The notes under the pieces were generated by a model that ran no database searches, was not told the DNA's origin, and was given only the letters and a program-made list of their open reading frames with translations. A stretch of 32,037 bases of DNA, taken from the NCBI GenBank assembly GCA_017399445.1, contig JAFQCM010000077.1, positions 1-32,037 on the forward strand, in the 5' to 3' direction. A program made the translations under genes and the position numbers. Of this stretch, positions 13,631 to 21,678 are shown in pieces. The stretch's first letter is position 1; each line of letters opens with the position of its first letter. This DNA comes from Lachnospiraceae bacterium. Its GTDB lineage: Bacteria; Bacillota; Clostridia; Lachnospirales; Lachnospiraceae.

Positions 13631-15301
13631 TTAATATCCTAGTGTACCGGTTACAGTTCCCTTCACACTGCTAAAATTTAGCGGAATTTGGAACACATCA
13701 ATAAAGGAAGACACAGGAAGGTATAAAGTATCATTCTGATAAACTGGTGACAAGTCTAAAATCTTAGTTGATTTCGGTGTTACATAAATATTGGAATTTG
13801 CACTTAACTGATAAGAAATATCTTCATATTCCACAGTATAATCATTTCCACTTTGGGTAACTGTTGCTCCCAAAGCTTTTAAGACAGGCTGGGCTTCCAC
13901 ATAGTAAGATTCATCTATCTGGGTAACTGGGAAAGTGGCTTCTCCCACTTTCAATTGGGTAGTAATGTATGGAGAAAAATCAGTCTTTTCAATTAAAGCG
14001 TGAATTCCTTTAGTTTTGTCCACTACCTGTGATACTTCATAGTCAGTACCAGCACTAAGATAAGCATAAGTCAGAGCACGATCCAAACCAAATTCTTCAG
14101 AAAGAAAATCAATACTTTCACGAACAGACATTTTCATGGCTTCGTCCAAATCTTCATTTAATCCAATCGGAATCCAGTAATCTTCCGTTTCGCCAAATGC
14201 CATATCGAATCCCTGATTAACTCCCGGTACTTCATCCGTATCATTTTTAATAACAGTCAAACGAATCGTAGCACGAAGAGAACCTTCCAAAGCAGTTAAG
14301 GCTACTTCACCATCACCCTGTGCAAAGTGAGGGTCACCAGTGTAGAATAAGGCACCATCTACATCAACTGGAAGGTATAAAGTACTTCCAACACCTAATT
14401 CATTAATATCTAAGTTACCACCCAGTCTGGTTGGAGGTACTGTGCTGGATTTTTCGGAGGAATTAGCTGCAACTCCCATAGTTCCTAAAAATGGATCTAA
14501 TTTAAAGGTTAATTGAGAACCATTTCCATCATCTAAATAACCATAATATTCACCATTAATTTCCTTGATTGGTGCAAAAATAGATACATTATTATATGCT
14601 TCAGGATTCTCTGCACTGGCACCATCAAGCCGGCCTTCATTTTCTGGGAACTCTTCTGTAAGAGTGCCTTTATAATGACGGTTAGAGATTACTCCATAAG
14701 GAACACGAGGTGTTAAAGACAATACTTCTACTTTTAATACATCTCCAGCCTTGGCACCTTCTATATAGATAGGACCTGTAATTACATGAGGACCGTCTTC
14801 ATCGAAGTTATGAGATAAATCGGAACTAGCGATTTCAATGGCGTCCTCAAGAATCATATCTTCAGAAACCCCTTTGCTTGTAAAATATGAAACAGGGTCT
14901 TTTCCCTGGTCTTCCAAAATTCCTTCATGAGATAAAGTATCAATGGTAATGGTAGAACCAGAGGTTACAGTAAGAACAGGTTCAGAATCTTTATTTGGTA
15001 AGCGTCCCCAAGTAACGGTGTCTACATTAGTTTCTAAGAAATAGTCACTTTCATAAGCACCATCTTCCGGTGTTTGGAGAATATCATAGTCTTCTAGTAA
15101 GTCCACCTGGGCATTTTCTCTGGATACAACCTCAGGTAATTCGCTATTTACAGTTTCATCCATTGTTTCCGGTGCAGTAGGAGAAACTTCAGAGACAACT
15201 TCGGTAGGAGTTGCTTCAGTTGTTTCTTTAGCTGTATTTTCACAGCCGGATATTGCTAAAGTTGTAGCTGCTACTAAAAGTAAAACAATTTTCTTTTTCA
15301 T
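13631..15301 (-). CDS. Lipoprotein acetamidase/formamidase with C-terminal stalk (copper-amine-oxidase-N-like) domain
   Basis: 556 residues from the ATG at 15301, chosen because GCGAGGA lies 6 bases upstream; the frame runs 13 codons further without a ribosome site. Residues 1-19 are a lipoprotein signal with lipobox LAISGC, so Cys20 is lipidated and the enzyme sits outside the membrane. A Thr/Glu/Pro-rich linker follows. Residues about 85-430 match the FmdA/AmdA family (DAIEIASSDLSHNFDEDGPH, GAKAGDVLKVEVLSLTPR, the FKLDPFLGTMGVA block, and LFYTGDPHFAQGDGEVALTALE), which hydrolyses short amides to ammonia and acid. Residues about 455-556 (LKVGEATFPVTQIDESYYVEAQPVLKALGATV, then NDTLYLPVSSFIDVF) match the stalk domain common on clostridial surface proteins. 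A surface-anchored amidase with a stalk is unusual; cytoplasmic forms are the norm. Substrate is not proven. Confidence 0.85.
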   Translation of the reverse strand: MKKKIVLLLVAATTLAISGCENTAKETTEATPTEVVSEVSPTAPETMDETVNSELPEVVSRENAQVDLLEDYDILQTPEDGAYESDYFLETNVDTVTWGRLPNKDSEPVLTVTSGSTITIDTLSHEGILEDQGKDPVSYFTSKGVSEDMILEDAIEIASSDLSHNFDEDGPHVITGPIYIEGAKAGDVLKVEVLSLTPRVPYGVISNRHYKGTLTEEFPENEGRLDGASAENPEAYNNVSIFAPIKEINGEYYGYLDDGNGSQLTFKLDPFLGTMGVAANSSEKSSTVPPTRLGGNLDINELGVGSTLYLPVDVDGALFYTGDPHFAQGDGEVALTALEGSLRATIRLTVIKNDTDEVPGVNQGFDMAFGETEDYWIPIGLNEDLDEAMKMSVRESIDFLSEEFGLDRALTYAYLSAGTDYEVSQVVDKTKGIHALIEKTDFSPYITTQLKVGEATFPVTQIDESYYVEAQPVLKALGATVTQSGNDYTVEYEDISYQLSANSNIYVTPKSTKILDLSPVYQNDTLYLPVSSFIDVFQIPLNFSSVKGTVTGTLGY

Positions 15302-15374
15302 AATCATTCCTCGCAATCTGTGTATATTTATCATTAGCATAAGAGGTTTTACCGGTAATTCTTATGAAGGGAAC

Positions 15375-15416
15375 AAAAAAAGAGTCTGAAGGAAAGCTTA
15401 CGACCTTCCTAGACTC
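15375..15416 (-). terminator. Terminator-like hairpin in the leader of the amidase gene (candidate attenuator)
   Basis: On the minus strand GAGTCT and AGGAA pair with TTCCT and AGACTC (small bulge), and seven T residues follow: a good intrinsic terminator. It lies between the gene's own promoter and its start codon, so transcripts would end after about 60 bases unless it is prevented from forming. Confidence 0.75.
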
Positions 15417-15445
15417 CCTTGTCCTAGAACTATTTTGTTGGCTGT

Positions 15446-15474
15446 ATTGTAACAGACTCTATCTAATATGTCAA
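15446..15474 (-). promoter_or_regulatory. Sigma-A promoter of the amidase lipoprotein gene
   Basis: On the minus strand TTGACA, 17-base spacer, TACAAT: a near-consensus promoter. The expected start is near 15439, giving a leader of about 140 bases that contains the terminator-like hairpin. Confidence 0.85.
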
Positions 15475-15580
15475 TATGAATTATAAATTTTTTTCTCTTT
15501 TCCTAAAAAAAAATTTGCTAGGAAGTTTAAACGTGCATTTTGAAAAAAGGAATATTTATGAATAGAAATATTCTGTGTTA

Positions 15581-15610
15581 TTGGGCGAGTTATTTATGAA
15601 ATGCTATACT
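15581..15610 (+). promoter_or_regulatory. Probable dnaE promoter with extended -10
   Basis: TTGGGC, 18 bases, TGC-TATACT. The -10 carries the TGn extension. The transcript would have a leader of about 190 bases with a bulged hairpin near 15690-15722 (GGATTA, loop, TAATCC core). The sequence GAAATGCTATACTAGA here recurs exactly at 26846-26861. Confidence 0.55.
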
Positions 15611-15809
15611 AGACTTGAACCTGTCAATCTGTTATCATGAAGTTATATGGGGATTGTTAAAATAAAACAAGCAAAAGTGCAAACCATGTATTTGGATGGA
15701 TTAGTTGTAATCCCAAATATCCTATGCTAAACTAAAAAAGCAAAATAATAATTAGCACAAGTTACACATTTTATATAGAAGAAACACATACAAGAAAGGA
15801 ATGAAAAAC

Positions 15810-18800
15810 ATGAACTTCACCCATTTACATGTCCATACAGAATACAGTCTTCTGGATGGTTCCAACAAAATAAAAGAGTACGTGGCAAGGGTAAAAGAGC
15901 TTGGAATGACTGCGGCAGCAATTACAGACCATGGTGTTATGTATGGAGTTATTGACTTTTACAGAGCAGCAAAGGAAGCTGGAATTAAGCCAATTCTTGG
16001 CTGTGAAGTTTATGTTGCACCAAATTCCAGATTTGATAAGGAAACAGGAGTTTCCGATGACCGTTATTATCACCTTGTGTTACTGGCAGAAAATAATGAA
16101 GGCTATGCCAATCTGACAAAAATTGTGTCAAAAGGTTTTGTAGAAGGTTTTTATTATAAACCTCGTGTTGATATGGAAGTACTGGAAAAATATCATGAAG
16201 GCGTGATTGCATTAAGTGCTTGTCTGGCAGGGGAAGTCCAAAGAAATTTAGTCAGAGGTCTGGATAAGGAAGCAGAAGAAGCAGCATATAAATATGAAGC
16301 AATTTTTGGGAAAGGAAACTTCTTTTTGGAATTACAGGATCATGGCATTCCGGAACAGCGTTTTGTAAATCAAAAACTTTTAGGATTAAGTAAAAAAACA
16401 GGCATTCAGTTGGTTGCCACAAACGACGTTCACTATACGTATCGGGAAGACGAAGAGTCTCATGATATTTTGTTGTGCCTGCAAACCAACAAAAAGTTGG
16501 ATGATGAAAACCGAATGCGGTATGAAGGCGGTCAGTATTATGTAAAATCGCCGGAAGAAATGGCAGAATTATTTCCATATGCTTTGGAGGCGTTGGAAAA
16601 TACCTGCAAAATTGCAGACCGATGTCAGGTAGAAATTGAATTTGGTGTAACAAAACTCCCGAAATATGATGTACCTGACGGAATGACCTCTTGGGAATAC
16701 CTGAATAAATTATGTTTCGAAGGACTTGCAAGAAGATACCCAAATGATGAAGGGGAACTGGCAGAAAAGTTAGAATATGAGTTATCTGTTATTGAGCGAA
16801 TGGGCTATGTGGATTATTTCCTTATTGTATGGGATTTTATTAATTATGCTAGAAAACATGATATTATGGTAGGCCCAGGACGTGGTTCCGCAGCGGGAAG
16901 TATGGTATCCTACTGTTTGGGCATTACTAATATTGACCCTGTAAAATATAGTCTATTGTTTGAACGTTTCCTAAATCCGGAACGAGTATCTATGCCCGAT
17001 ATTGATATTGACTTTTGCTTTGAACGGAGGCAGGAAGTAATTGATTATGTAGTGCGAAAATATGGGAAAGACCGGGTAGTGCAGATTGTTACTTTTGGTA
17101 CTATGGCAGCAAAGGGTGTTATTCGTGATGTGGGACGAGTTATGGATTATCCTTATGCTTATGTGGACAGCATTGCAAAAATGATACCAAATGAATTAAA
17201 TATAACCATAGAGCTTGCTTTGGATAAAAATCCTGAGTTACGAAAATTGTATCAAACAGACCCACAAGTAACCAGATTGATTGATATGTCAAAACGTTTG
17301 GAAGGATTACCACGTCATACCTCCATGCATGCAGCAGGAGTAGTAATCAGTCAGAAATCCGTGGATGAATATGTGCCATTATCCAGAGCTTCTGATGGAA
17401 CCATAACTACGCAGTTTACCATGACTACTATAGAAGAACTGGGACTGTTAAAAATGGACTTTTTAGGTCTTAGAACTTTAACCGTAATTCAAAATGCGGT
17501 GAGACTGGCAGAAAAAAGCTCCGGGTTAAAAATTGACATTGACCATATCGATTTTAATGATAAAAAAGTATTGGAATTAATTGGCAGTGGAAAAACAGAA
17601 GGTGTATTCCAGTTAGAAAGTGGCGGAATGAAAGGCTTCATGAAGGAATTAAAACCACAGAGTCTGGAAGATATTATTGCGGGAATTTCCTTGTATCGTC
17701 CAGGACCAATGGATTTTATTCCAAAATATATTAGAGGAAAAAATGATGTTTCTTCTATATATTATGACTGTCCTCAGTTAGAGCATATTTTATCACCAAC
17801 TTATGGCTGTATTGTATATCAGGAACAGGTTATGCAGATAGTACGTGATTTGGCAGGGTATACTTTAGGTCGAAGTGATTTAGTACGAAGAGCTATGTCA
17901 AAAAAGAAAGCTTCTGTTATGGAAAAAGAACGCCAGAATTTCGTATACGGAAATGAGGCTGAAGGTGTAAAAGGCTGTATTGCCAACGGAATTGATGAAA
18001 AGACAGCAAATAAAATATACGATGAAATGATAGATTTCGCAAAATACGCCTTCAATAAGTCCCATGCAGCGGCTTATGCAGTGGTTTCATACCAGACAGC
18101 CTATTTGAAATGTTATTATCCAGTAGAATATATGGCGGCTTTAATGACTTCTGTTATAGATAATACTGGAAAGGTGTCAGAATATATTATGACTTGTAGA
18201 AATATGGGAATTGAAATTTTACCACCAGATATAAACGAAGGAAGTTCTGGGTTTTCCGTTTCAGGCAATTCCATTCGTTTTGGTTTATCAGCAATTAAAG
18301 GTGTTGGAATTCCAGTGATTCATGAAATCGAGGAAGAAAGAAAATTATCAGGAAAATTCAGTACATTACAGGATTTTATTGATAAAATGGCACCAAGAGG
18401 CACGGTAAATAAAAGAGTTATTGAAAACTTTATTAAAGCTGGAGTATTTGATAGTTTAGGACATAGCCGGCGTCAATGTCTTCTTATTTATAATAAGCTA
18501 ATGGATGCAGCTAATAGTGAGCGGAAAAATTCTATTGCAGGTCAAATGACATTATTTGATATTGCAGGAACCGAAGAAAAACAAGATTTTAAAATACAAA
18601 TGCCTCAGGTAGAAGAATTTGATAAAGAATCCTTATTGGCATTTGAAAAGGAAGTACTGGGGATTTATATTAGTGGTCATCCATTAGAAGGCTATTTAGA
18701 ACTTTTGAAAAAGAATGCCACTAACACTACCAGGGATTTTCTTATTCAAGAAGAAACCAATGAAACAATCGTAGAAGATGGTGCTACCGCTGTGGTAGGT

Positions 18801-19286
18801 GGAATGATTGTAGAAAAGACTATTAAACATACCAAAACGAATCAAACCATGGCATTTATTACATTGGAAGATATGGTAGGAACTGTGGAAGTGATAATTT
18901 GGCCAAGAGAGTATGAGAGAAATTCCAGGTTGCTGATTGAAGATAGCAAAGTATTTATCAAAGGTCGTGTCAATGTAGAGGAAGAACGTGGCGGCAAGCT
19001 CATATGTGACAAAATCATTAGTTTTGATGAAATCCCAAAAGAATTGTGGATAAAGTTTGATACCAAAGAAAGTTTTGTGGAAAAAGAACATGAATTGTAT
19101 GAATTGATCCAAAATTCAGATGGCAATGACAGTGTAGTAATCTATGTGCAGGACCAAAAAGCCATAAAACGGCTTCCTCCAAACAGAAATGTTTTAGCAA
19201 ATGTGGAATTGATAGAACAATTAAAAATCGTATTTGGGGAAAACTGCGTGAAGCTGGTAGAGAAGAATGTTGAAAATGTACGTTAG
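15810..19286 (+). CDS. dnaE: DNA polymerase III subunit alpha, DnaE type
   Basis: 1158 residues from the ATG at 15810; AAAGGA lies 9 bases before it, while the in-frame ATG at 15801 directly abuts that site. The N-terminal PHP domain begins FTHLHVHTEYSLLDG and continues AAITDHGVMYG. The polymerase palm carries PGRGSAAGSMVSY (near residue 356) and the catalytic acidic motif PDIDIDF (near 396). The finger/tau-binding regions and helix-hairpin-helix segment follow, then an OB-fold near 990-1070 (VVGGMIVEKTIKHTKTNQTMAFITLED). The absence of an embedded exonuclease separates it from PolC. In Firmicutes DnaE cooperates with PolC, extending RNA primers, and also serves in error-prone synthesis. pfkA follows 70 bases downstream. 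Confidence 0.97.
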   Translation: MNFTHLHVHTEYSLLDGSNKIKEYVARVKELGMTAAAITDHGVMYGVIDFYRAAKEAGIKPILGCEVYVAPNSRFDKETGVSDDRYYHLVLLAENNEGYANLTKIVSKGFVEGFYYKPRVDMEVLEKYHEGVIALSACLAGEVQRNLVRGLDKEAEEAAYKYEAIFGKGNFFLELQDHGIPEQRFVNQKLLGLSKKTGIQLVATNDVHYTYREDEESHDILLCLQTNKKLDDENRMRYEGGQYYVKSPEEMAELFPYALEALENTCKIADRCQVEIEFGVTKLPKYDVPDGMTSWEYLNKLCFEGLARRYPNDEGELAEKLEYELSVIERMGYVDYFLIVWDFINYARKHDIMVGPGRGSAAGSMVSYCLGITNIDPVKYSLLFERFLNPERVSMPDIDIDFCFERRQEVIDYVVRKYGKDRVVQIVTFGTMAAKGVIRDVGRVMDYPYAYVDSIAKMIPNELNITIELALDKNPELRKLYQTDPQVTRLIDMSKRLEGLPRHTSMHAAGVVISQKSVDEYVPLSRASDGTITTQFTMTTIEELGLLKMDFLGLRTLTVIQNAVRLAEKSSGLKIDIDHIDFNDKKVLELIGSGKTEGVFQLESGGMKGFMKELKPQSLEDIIAGISLYRPGPMDFIPKYIRGKNDVSSIYYDCPQLEHILSPTYGCIVYQEQVMQIVRDLAGYTLGRSDLVRRAMSKKKASVMEKERQNFVYGNEAEGVKGCIANGIDEKTANKIYDEMIDFAKYAFNKSHAAAYAVVSYQTAYLKCYYPVEYMAALMTSVIDNTGKVSEYIMTCRNMGIEILPPDINEGSSGFSVSGNSIRFGLSAIKGVGIPVIHEIEEERKLSGKFSTLQDFIDKMAPRGTVNKRVIENFIKAGVFDSLGHSRRQCLLIYNKLMDAANSERKNSIAGQMTLFDIAGTEEKQDFKIQMPQVEEFDKESLLAFEKEVLGIYISGHPLEGYLELLKKNATNTTRDFLIQEETNETIVEDGATAVVGGMIVEKTIKHTKTNQTMAFITLEDMVGTVEVIIWPREYERNSRLLIEDSKVFIKGRVNVEEERGGKLICDKIISFDEIPKELWIKFDTKESFVEKEHELYELIQNSDGNDSVVIYVQDQKAIKRLPPNRNVLANVELIEQLKIVFGENCVKLVEKNVENVR

Positions 19287-19356
19287 ATAGTATAAAATTA
19301 AGATAAATAATGGAGAAACTCGGAACATTATACTAGCAGTGTAAAGGAGGGTTACT

Positions 19357-20331
19357 ATGGCAAAAGAAATAAAGACAATAGGTGTTTTAACTAGTGGCGG
19401 GGATGCACCAGGTATGAATGCAGCAGTAAGAGCGGTAGTTCGAACTGCAATTTCCAAAGGTTTAAAAGTGAAAGGTATTATGCGAGGGTATAGTGGCATC
19501 CTGAATAATGAAATTATAGACATGGATGCCCGTTCTGTATCTAATATCATTTCAAGAGGCGGTACGATTTTATTTACTGCAAGATGCGAAGAATTTAAAC
19601 AACCGGAATATCAGGATAAGGCAGTAGAAATTTGTAAAAGTCATGGAATTGACGGTTTAGTAGTCATTGGTGGAGATGGTTCTTTCCGGGGAGCCAAAGA
19701 TTTAGCTGCAAAAGGAATTAATACCATAGGAGTTCCAGGCACCATTGACTTAGATATTGCCTGTACTGACTACACCATTGGATTTGATACAGCAGTAAAT
19801 ACAGCGGTAGAAGCCATTGACCGTATCAGAGACACCTCCATGTCCCATGAAAAGGTCAGCATTATTGAAGTAATGGGAAGACATGCTGGTTATATTGCAT
19901 TATGGAGCGGAATTGCCAACGGTGCAGAAGATATACTGCTGCCGGAAAAACACAATTATGATCCGGATAAATTAGTGAAACACATTGTAGAAAACCGGAG
20001 ACAAGGTAAAAAGCTTCATATTATAGTAAATGCAGAGGGAATCGGTCATTCCGAAGAAATGGCAAAACGAATTGAAGAAGAAACAGGAATCTCCACCAGA
20101 GTTTCCATTTTAGGTCATATTCAACGGGGAGGCTCCCCTACAGCCACAGACCGAGTACACGCTTCCGTTATGGGAGCTTTTGCAGTGGATTTGCTGTGTG
20201 AAGGAAAAAGTAATCGTGTGGTTGCCTATAAGGATGGGAAGTATGTGGATTTTGATATTGAGGAAGCATTGGCAATGCAAAAGGATTTGCCGGAATACGT
20301 ATATCAGGTGAGTCGGTATTTGACGATTTAA
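19357..20331 (+). CDS. pfkA: ATP-dependent 6-phosphofructokinase
   Basis: 324 residues; ATG after AAAGGAGGGTTACT. It phosphorylates fructose 6-phosphate to the 1,6-bisphosphate, the committed step of glycolysis, in the cytoplasm. The ATP site GGDGS (105-109) has Gly at the position that is Asp in pyrophosphate-using enzymes, and the PGTID motif keeps the second ATP-type Gly, so ATP is the likely donor. Catalytic Asp131 and Asp133 are present in TIDLDIACTDYTIGFDTA, but the residue between them is Leu132 where Bacillus and E. coli have Asn. The substrate-binding block EVMGRHAGYIALW and the C-terminal LGHIQRGGSPTATDR are standard. Confidence 0.96.
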   Translation: MAKEIKTIGVLTSGGDAPGMNAAVRAVVRTAISKGLKVKGIMRGYSGILNNEIIDMDARSVSNIISRGGTILFTARCEEFKQPEYQDKAVEICKSHGIDGLVVIGGDGSFRGAKDLAAKGINTIGVPGTIDLDIACTDYTIGFDTAVNTAVEAIDRIRDTSMSHEKVSIIEVMGRHAGYIALWSGIANGAEDILLPEKHNYDPDKLVKHIVENRRQGKKLHIIVNAEGIGHSEEMAKRIEEETGISTRVSILGHIQRGGSPTATDRVHASVMGAFAVDLLCEGKSNRVVAYKDGKYVDFDIEEALAMQKDLPEYVYQVSRYLTI

Positions 20332-20370
20332 TGGTGGGGGATAGTATACAAGGGCGGTATCAGAAATTTA

Positions 20371-20399
20371 TTGACATAAAAAATGACGATGTGTATAAT
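20371..20399 (+). promoter_or_regulatory. Consensus sigma-A promoter between pfkA and the rRNA methyltransferase gene
   Basis: TTGACA, 17-base spacer, TATAAT: a full consensus match at both boxes, among the strongest in the window. It begins 39 bases after the pfkA stop codon. Confidence 0.92.
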
Positions 20400-20405
20400 A
20401 CTAGT

Positions 20406-20457
20406 AACAGATAAGGTATTCCGAAAAAAGATTGGGCGATGTTAATCGCCCTTTTTT
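20406..20457 (+). ncRNA. Candidate short RNA or attenuated leader (about 50 nt)
   Basis: The consensus promoter at 20371-20399 should start transcription near 20406. A terminator follows almost at once (GGGCGAT, loop GTTA, ATCGCCC, six T; 20434-20457). The product would be a 50-nt RNA unless the polymerase reads on into the methyltransferase gene at 20517. Either a stand-alone small RNA or a constitutive attenuator fits. The 28 bases before the stem contain no ORF and no riboswitch core that I recognise. Confidence 0.6.
20434..20457 (+). terminator. Intrinsic terminator upstream of the rRNA methyltransferase gene
   Basis: GGGCGAT, loop GTTA, ATCGCCC followed by TTTTTT. A compact, GC-rich stem with a perfect U-tract. 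Confidence 0.9.
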
Positions 20458-20516
20458 AATTAGAGAGGATAGTTATGAAATTTTATTAAATAAAAGGTGA
20501 GAAAGGAGAAAAAGCG

Positions 20517-21305
20517 GTGATAACAAGTGCTTCAAATGGGAAAATAAAAGCGATTCAAAATCTAATGAAAAAGTCAAAATACAGAAAAGAAGAAAATCTC
20601 TTTATAATAGAAGGAACACGTTTATTCAATGAAACCCCGAAAGAACTTATCAAAGAAATTTACGTGTCTGAAAATGCAGAAAAAAGTCTGGAAAATGAAT
20701 TAAAAGGCATGGGATACGAGGTAATATCTGACAATATTTTCACTTCCATCAGCGATACTAAAACTCCTCAAGGAATTATGGCAGTAGTGAAACAGCCGGT
20801 CTATCAGATAGAAGATATTATTTCTATAAAAAATCCCTTACTTCTTATATTAGAAGATTTACAAGACCCAGGAAATTTAGGAACCATTATGCGTACAGCA
20901 GAAGGGGCAGGCGTTACGGGGGTCATCATGACCAAGGGATGTGTAGACATTTATAATCCAAAAGTAATACGTTCCACCATGGGATCCATTTACAGAATGC
21001 CCTTTGTATATTTAGAAAATGAAGAAGAGTTTGAAAGAATTTTCAGACAACTGCAAGAAAGAGATATTGTAACTTTCGGTGCAGCATTGATGGAATCAAA
21101 GGACTATGATTTATATTCTTATGAAAAAGGAACAGCATTTTTGATAGGAAATGAAGGAAATGGTTTGACCCAGAAAGCCCTTTCTTTATGTGAAAAATAT
21201 GTAAAAATACCAATGTGTGGTAAATTAGAATCTTTAAATGCGGCGGTGGCATCCTCAATTTTAATGTATGAAGCCTTCCGTCAAAGGAGAGGTGGAAACC
21301 CTTGA
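20517..21305 (+). CDS. TrmH/SpoU-family 23S rRNA 2'-O-methyltransferase
   Basis: 262 residues; GTG start after AAAGGAGAAAAAGCG. The N-terminal substrate-binding domain (SNGKIKAIQNLMKKSKYRKEENLFIIEGTRLFNE) is the L30e-like domain of RlmB/TsnR relatives. The C-terminal SPOUT knot has motif 1 LEDLQDPGNLGTIMRTAEGAGV, motif 2 FLIGNEGNGLTQKAL and motif 3 IPMCGKLESLNAAVASSILMYE, which bind S-adenosylmethionine and dimerise. The target nucleotide cannot be fixed. The gene lies behind the strong promoter and terminator pair at 20371-20457, which probably limits its expression. Confidence 0.9.
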   Translation: MITSASNGKIKAIQNLMKKSKYRKEENLFIIEGTRLFNETPKELIKEIYVSENAEKSLENELKGMGYEVISDNIFTSISDTKTPQGIMAVVKQPVYQIEDIISIKNPLLLILEDLQDPGNLGTIMRTAEGAGVTGVIMTKGCVDIYNPKVIRSTMGSIYRMPFVYLENEEEFERIFRQLQERDIVTFGAALMESKDYDLYSYEKGTAFLIGNEGNGLTQKALSLCEKYVKIPMCGKLESLNAAVASSILMYEAFRQRRGGNP

Positions 21306-21535
21306 TTTTAAAGGAAAAATTGAAAGAATATAGAGAAAATCCTTAAAAATCGGTCAAAAATCTAATGTTTGTGAACATTTCACTAAGCGAAACAAACTTG
21401 CGTTCGAATAAATAGCAAATTGTACTAAAATTGGTGAGTCAATTTTAGAAGTATTATACATAAAATCTTAGGAAAGTCTTAAGAAGTGGTAAAAAAGTAC
21501 ATAAAAAAGAGCTATTTTTTGCAACTTTCGTTAAC

Positions 21536-21564
21536 TTGACAATAACTTTAGCCTTTGATAAAAT
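21536..21564 (+). promoter_or_regulatory. Sigma-A promoter of the cell-wall hydrolase gene (distal)
   Basis: TTGACA, 17 bases, TAAAAT. A second, extended -10 (TGG-TATAAT, 21613-21621) lies downstream. The rest of the 373-base gap (21306-21535) is AT-rich, with small dyads (GTGA-ACATT-TCAC at 21371-21383) and nothing else I can name. Confidence 0.75.
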
Positions 21565-21571
21565 TTCGTTC

Positions 21572-21609
21572 GTAACAATTCGTAACAAAAATTAATATTT
21601 TTGTAACAA
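21572..21609 (+). repeat. Three helically phased GTAACAA direct repeats between two promoters
   Basis: GTAACAA occurs at 21572, 21582 and 21603, spaced 10 and 21 bases, that is one and two helical turns. They lie between the distal -10 and the proximal extended -10. The arrangement suggests a regulator binding one face of the DNA. The elements resemble half-sites of the WalR cell-wall regulator, but the spacing differs (10 instead of 11). Confidence 0.5.
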
Positions 21610-21678
21610 AATTGGTATAATTGAATTAGAAAGAAAATTCTACTACCAAGTTCAATTATTATCGAAGCAGGAGGCTAT

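Noticed and set aside
15801..15809. Start of dnaE at the first ATG (15801)
   Set aside because: The ribosome site directly abuts it; the ATG at 15810 has normal spacing and begins at the conserved PHP domain.
21393..21406. LexA-like box (minus strand CGAACGCAAGTTTG)
   Set aside because: It matches the Gram-positive consensus at about 12 of 14 positions, but it is far upstream of the wall-hydrolase promoter and no SOS gene is adjacent; likely chance.
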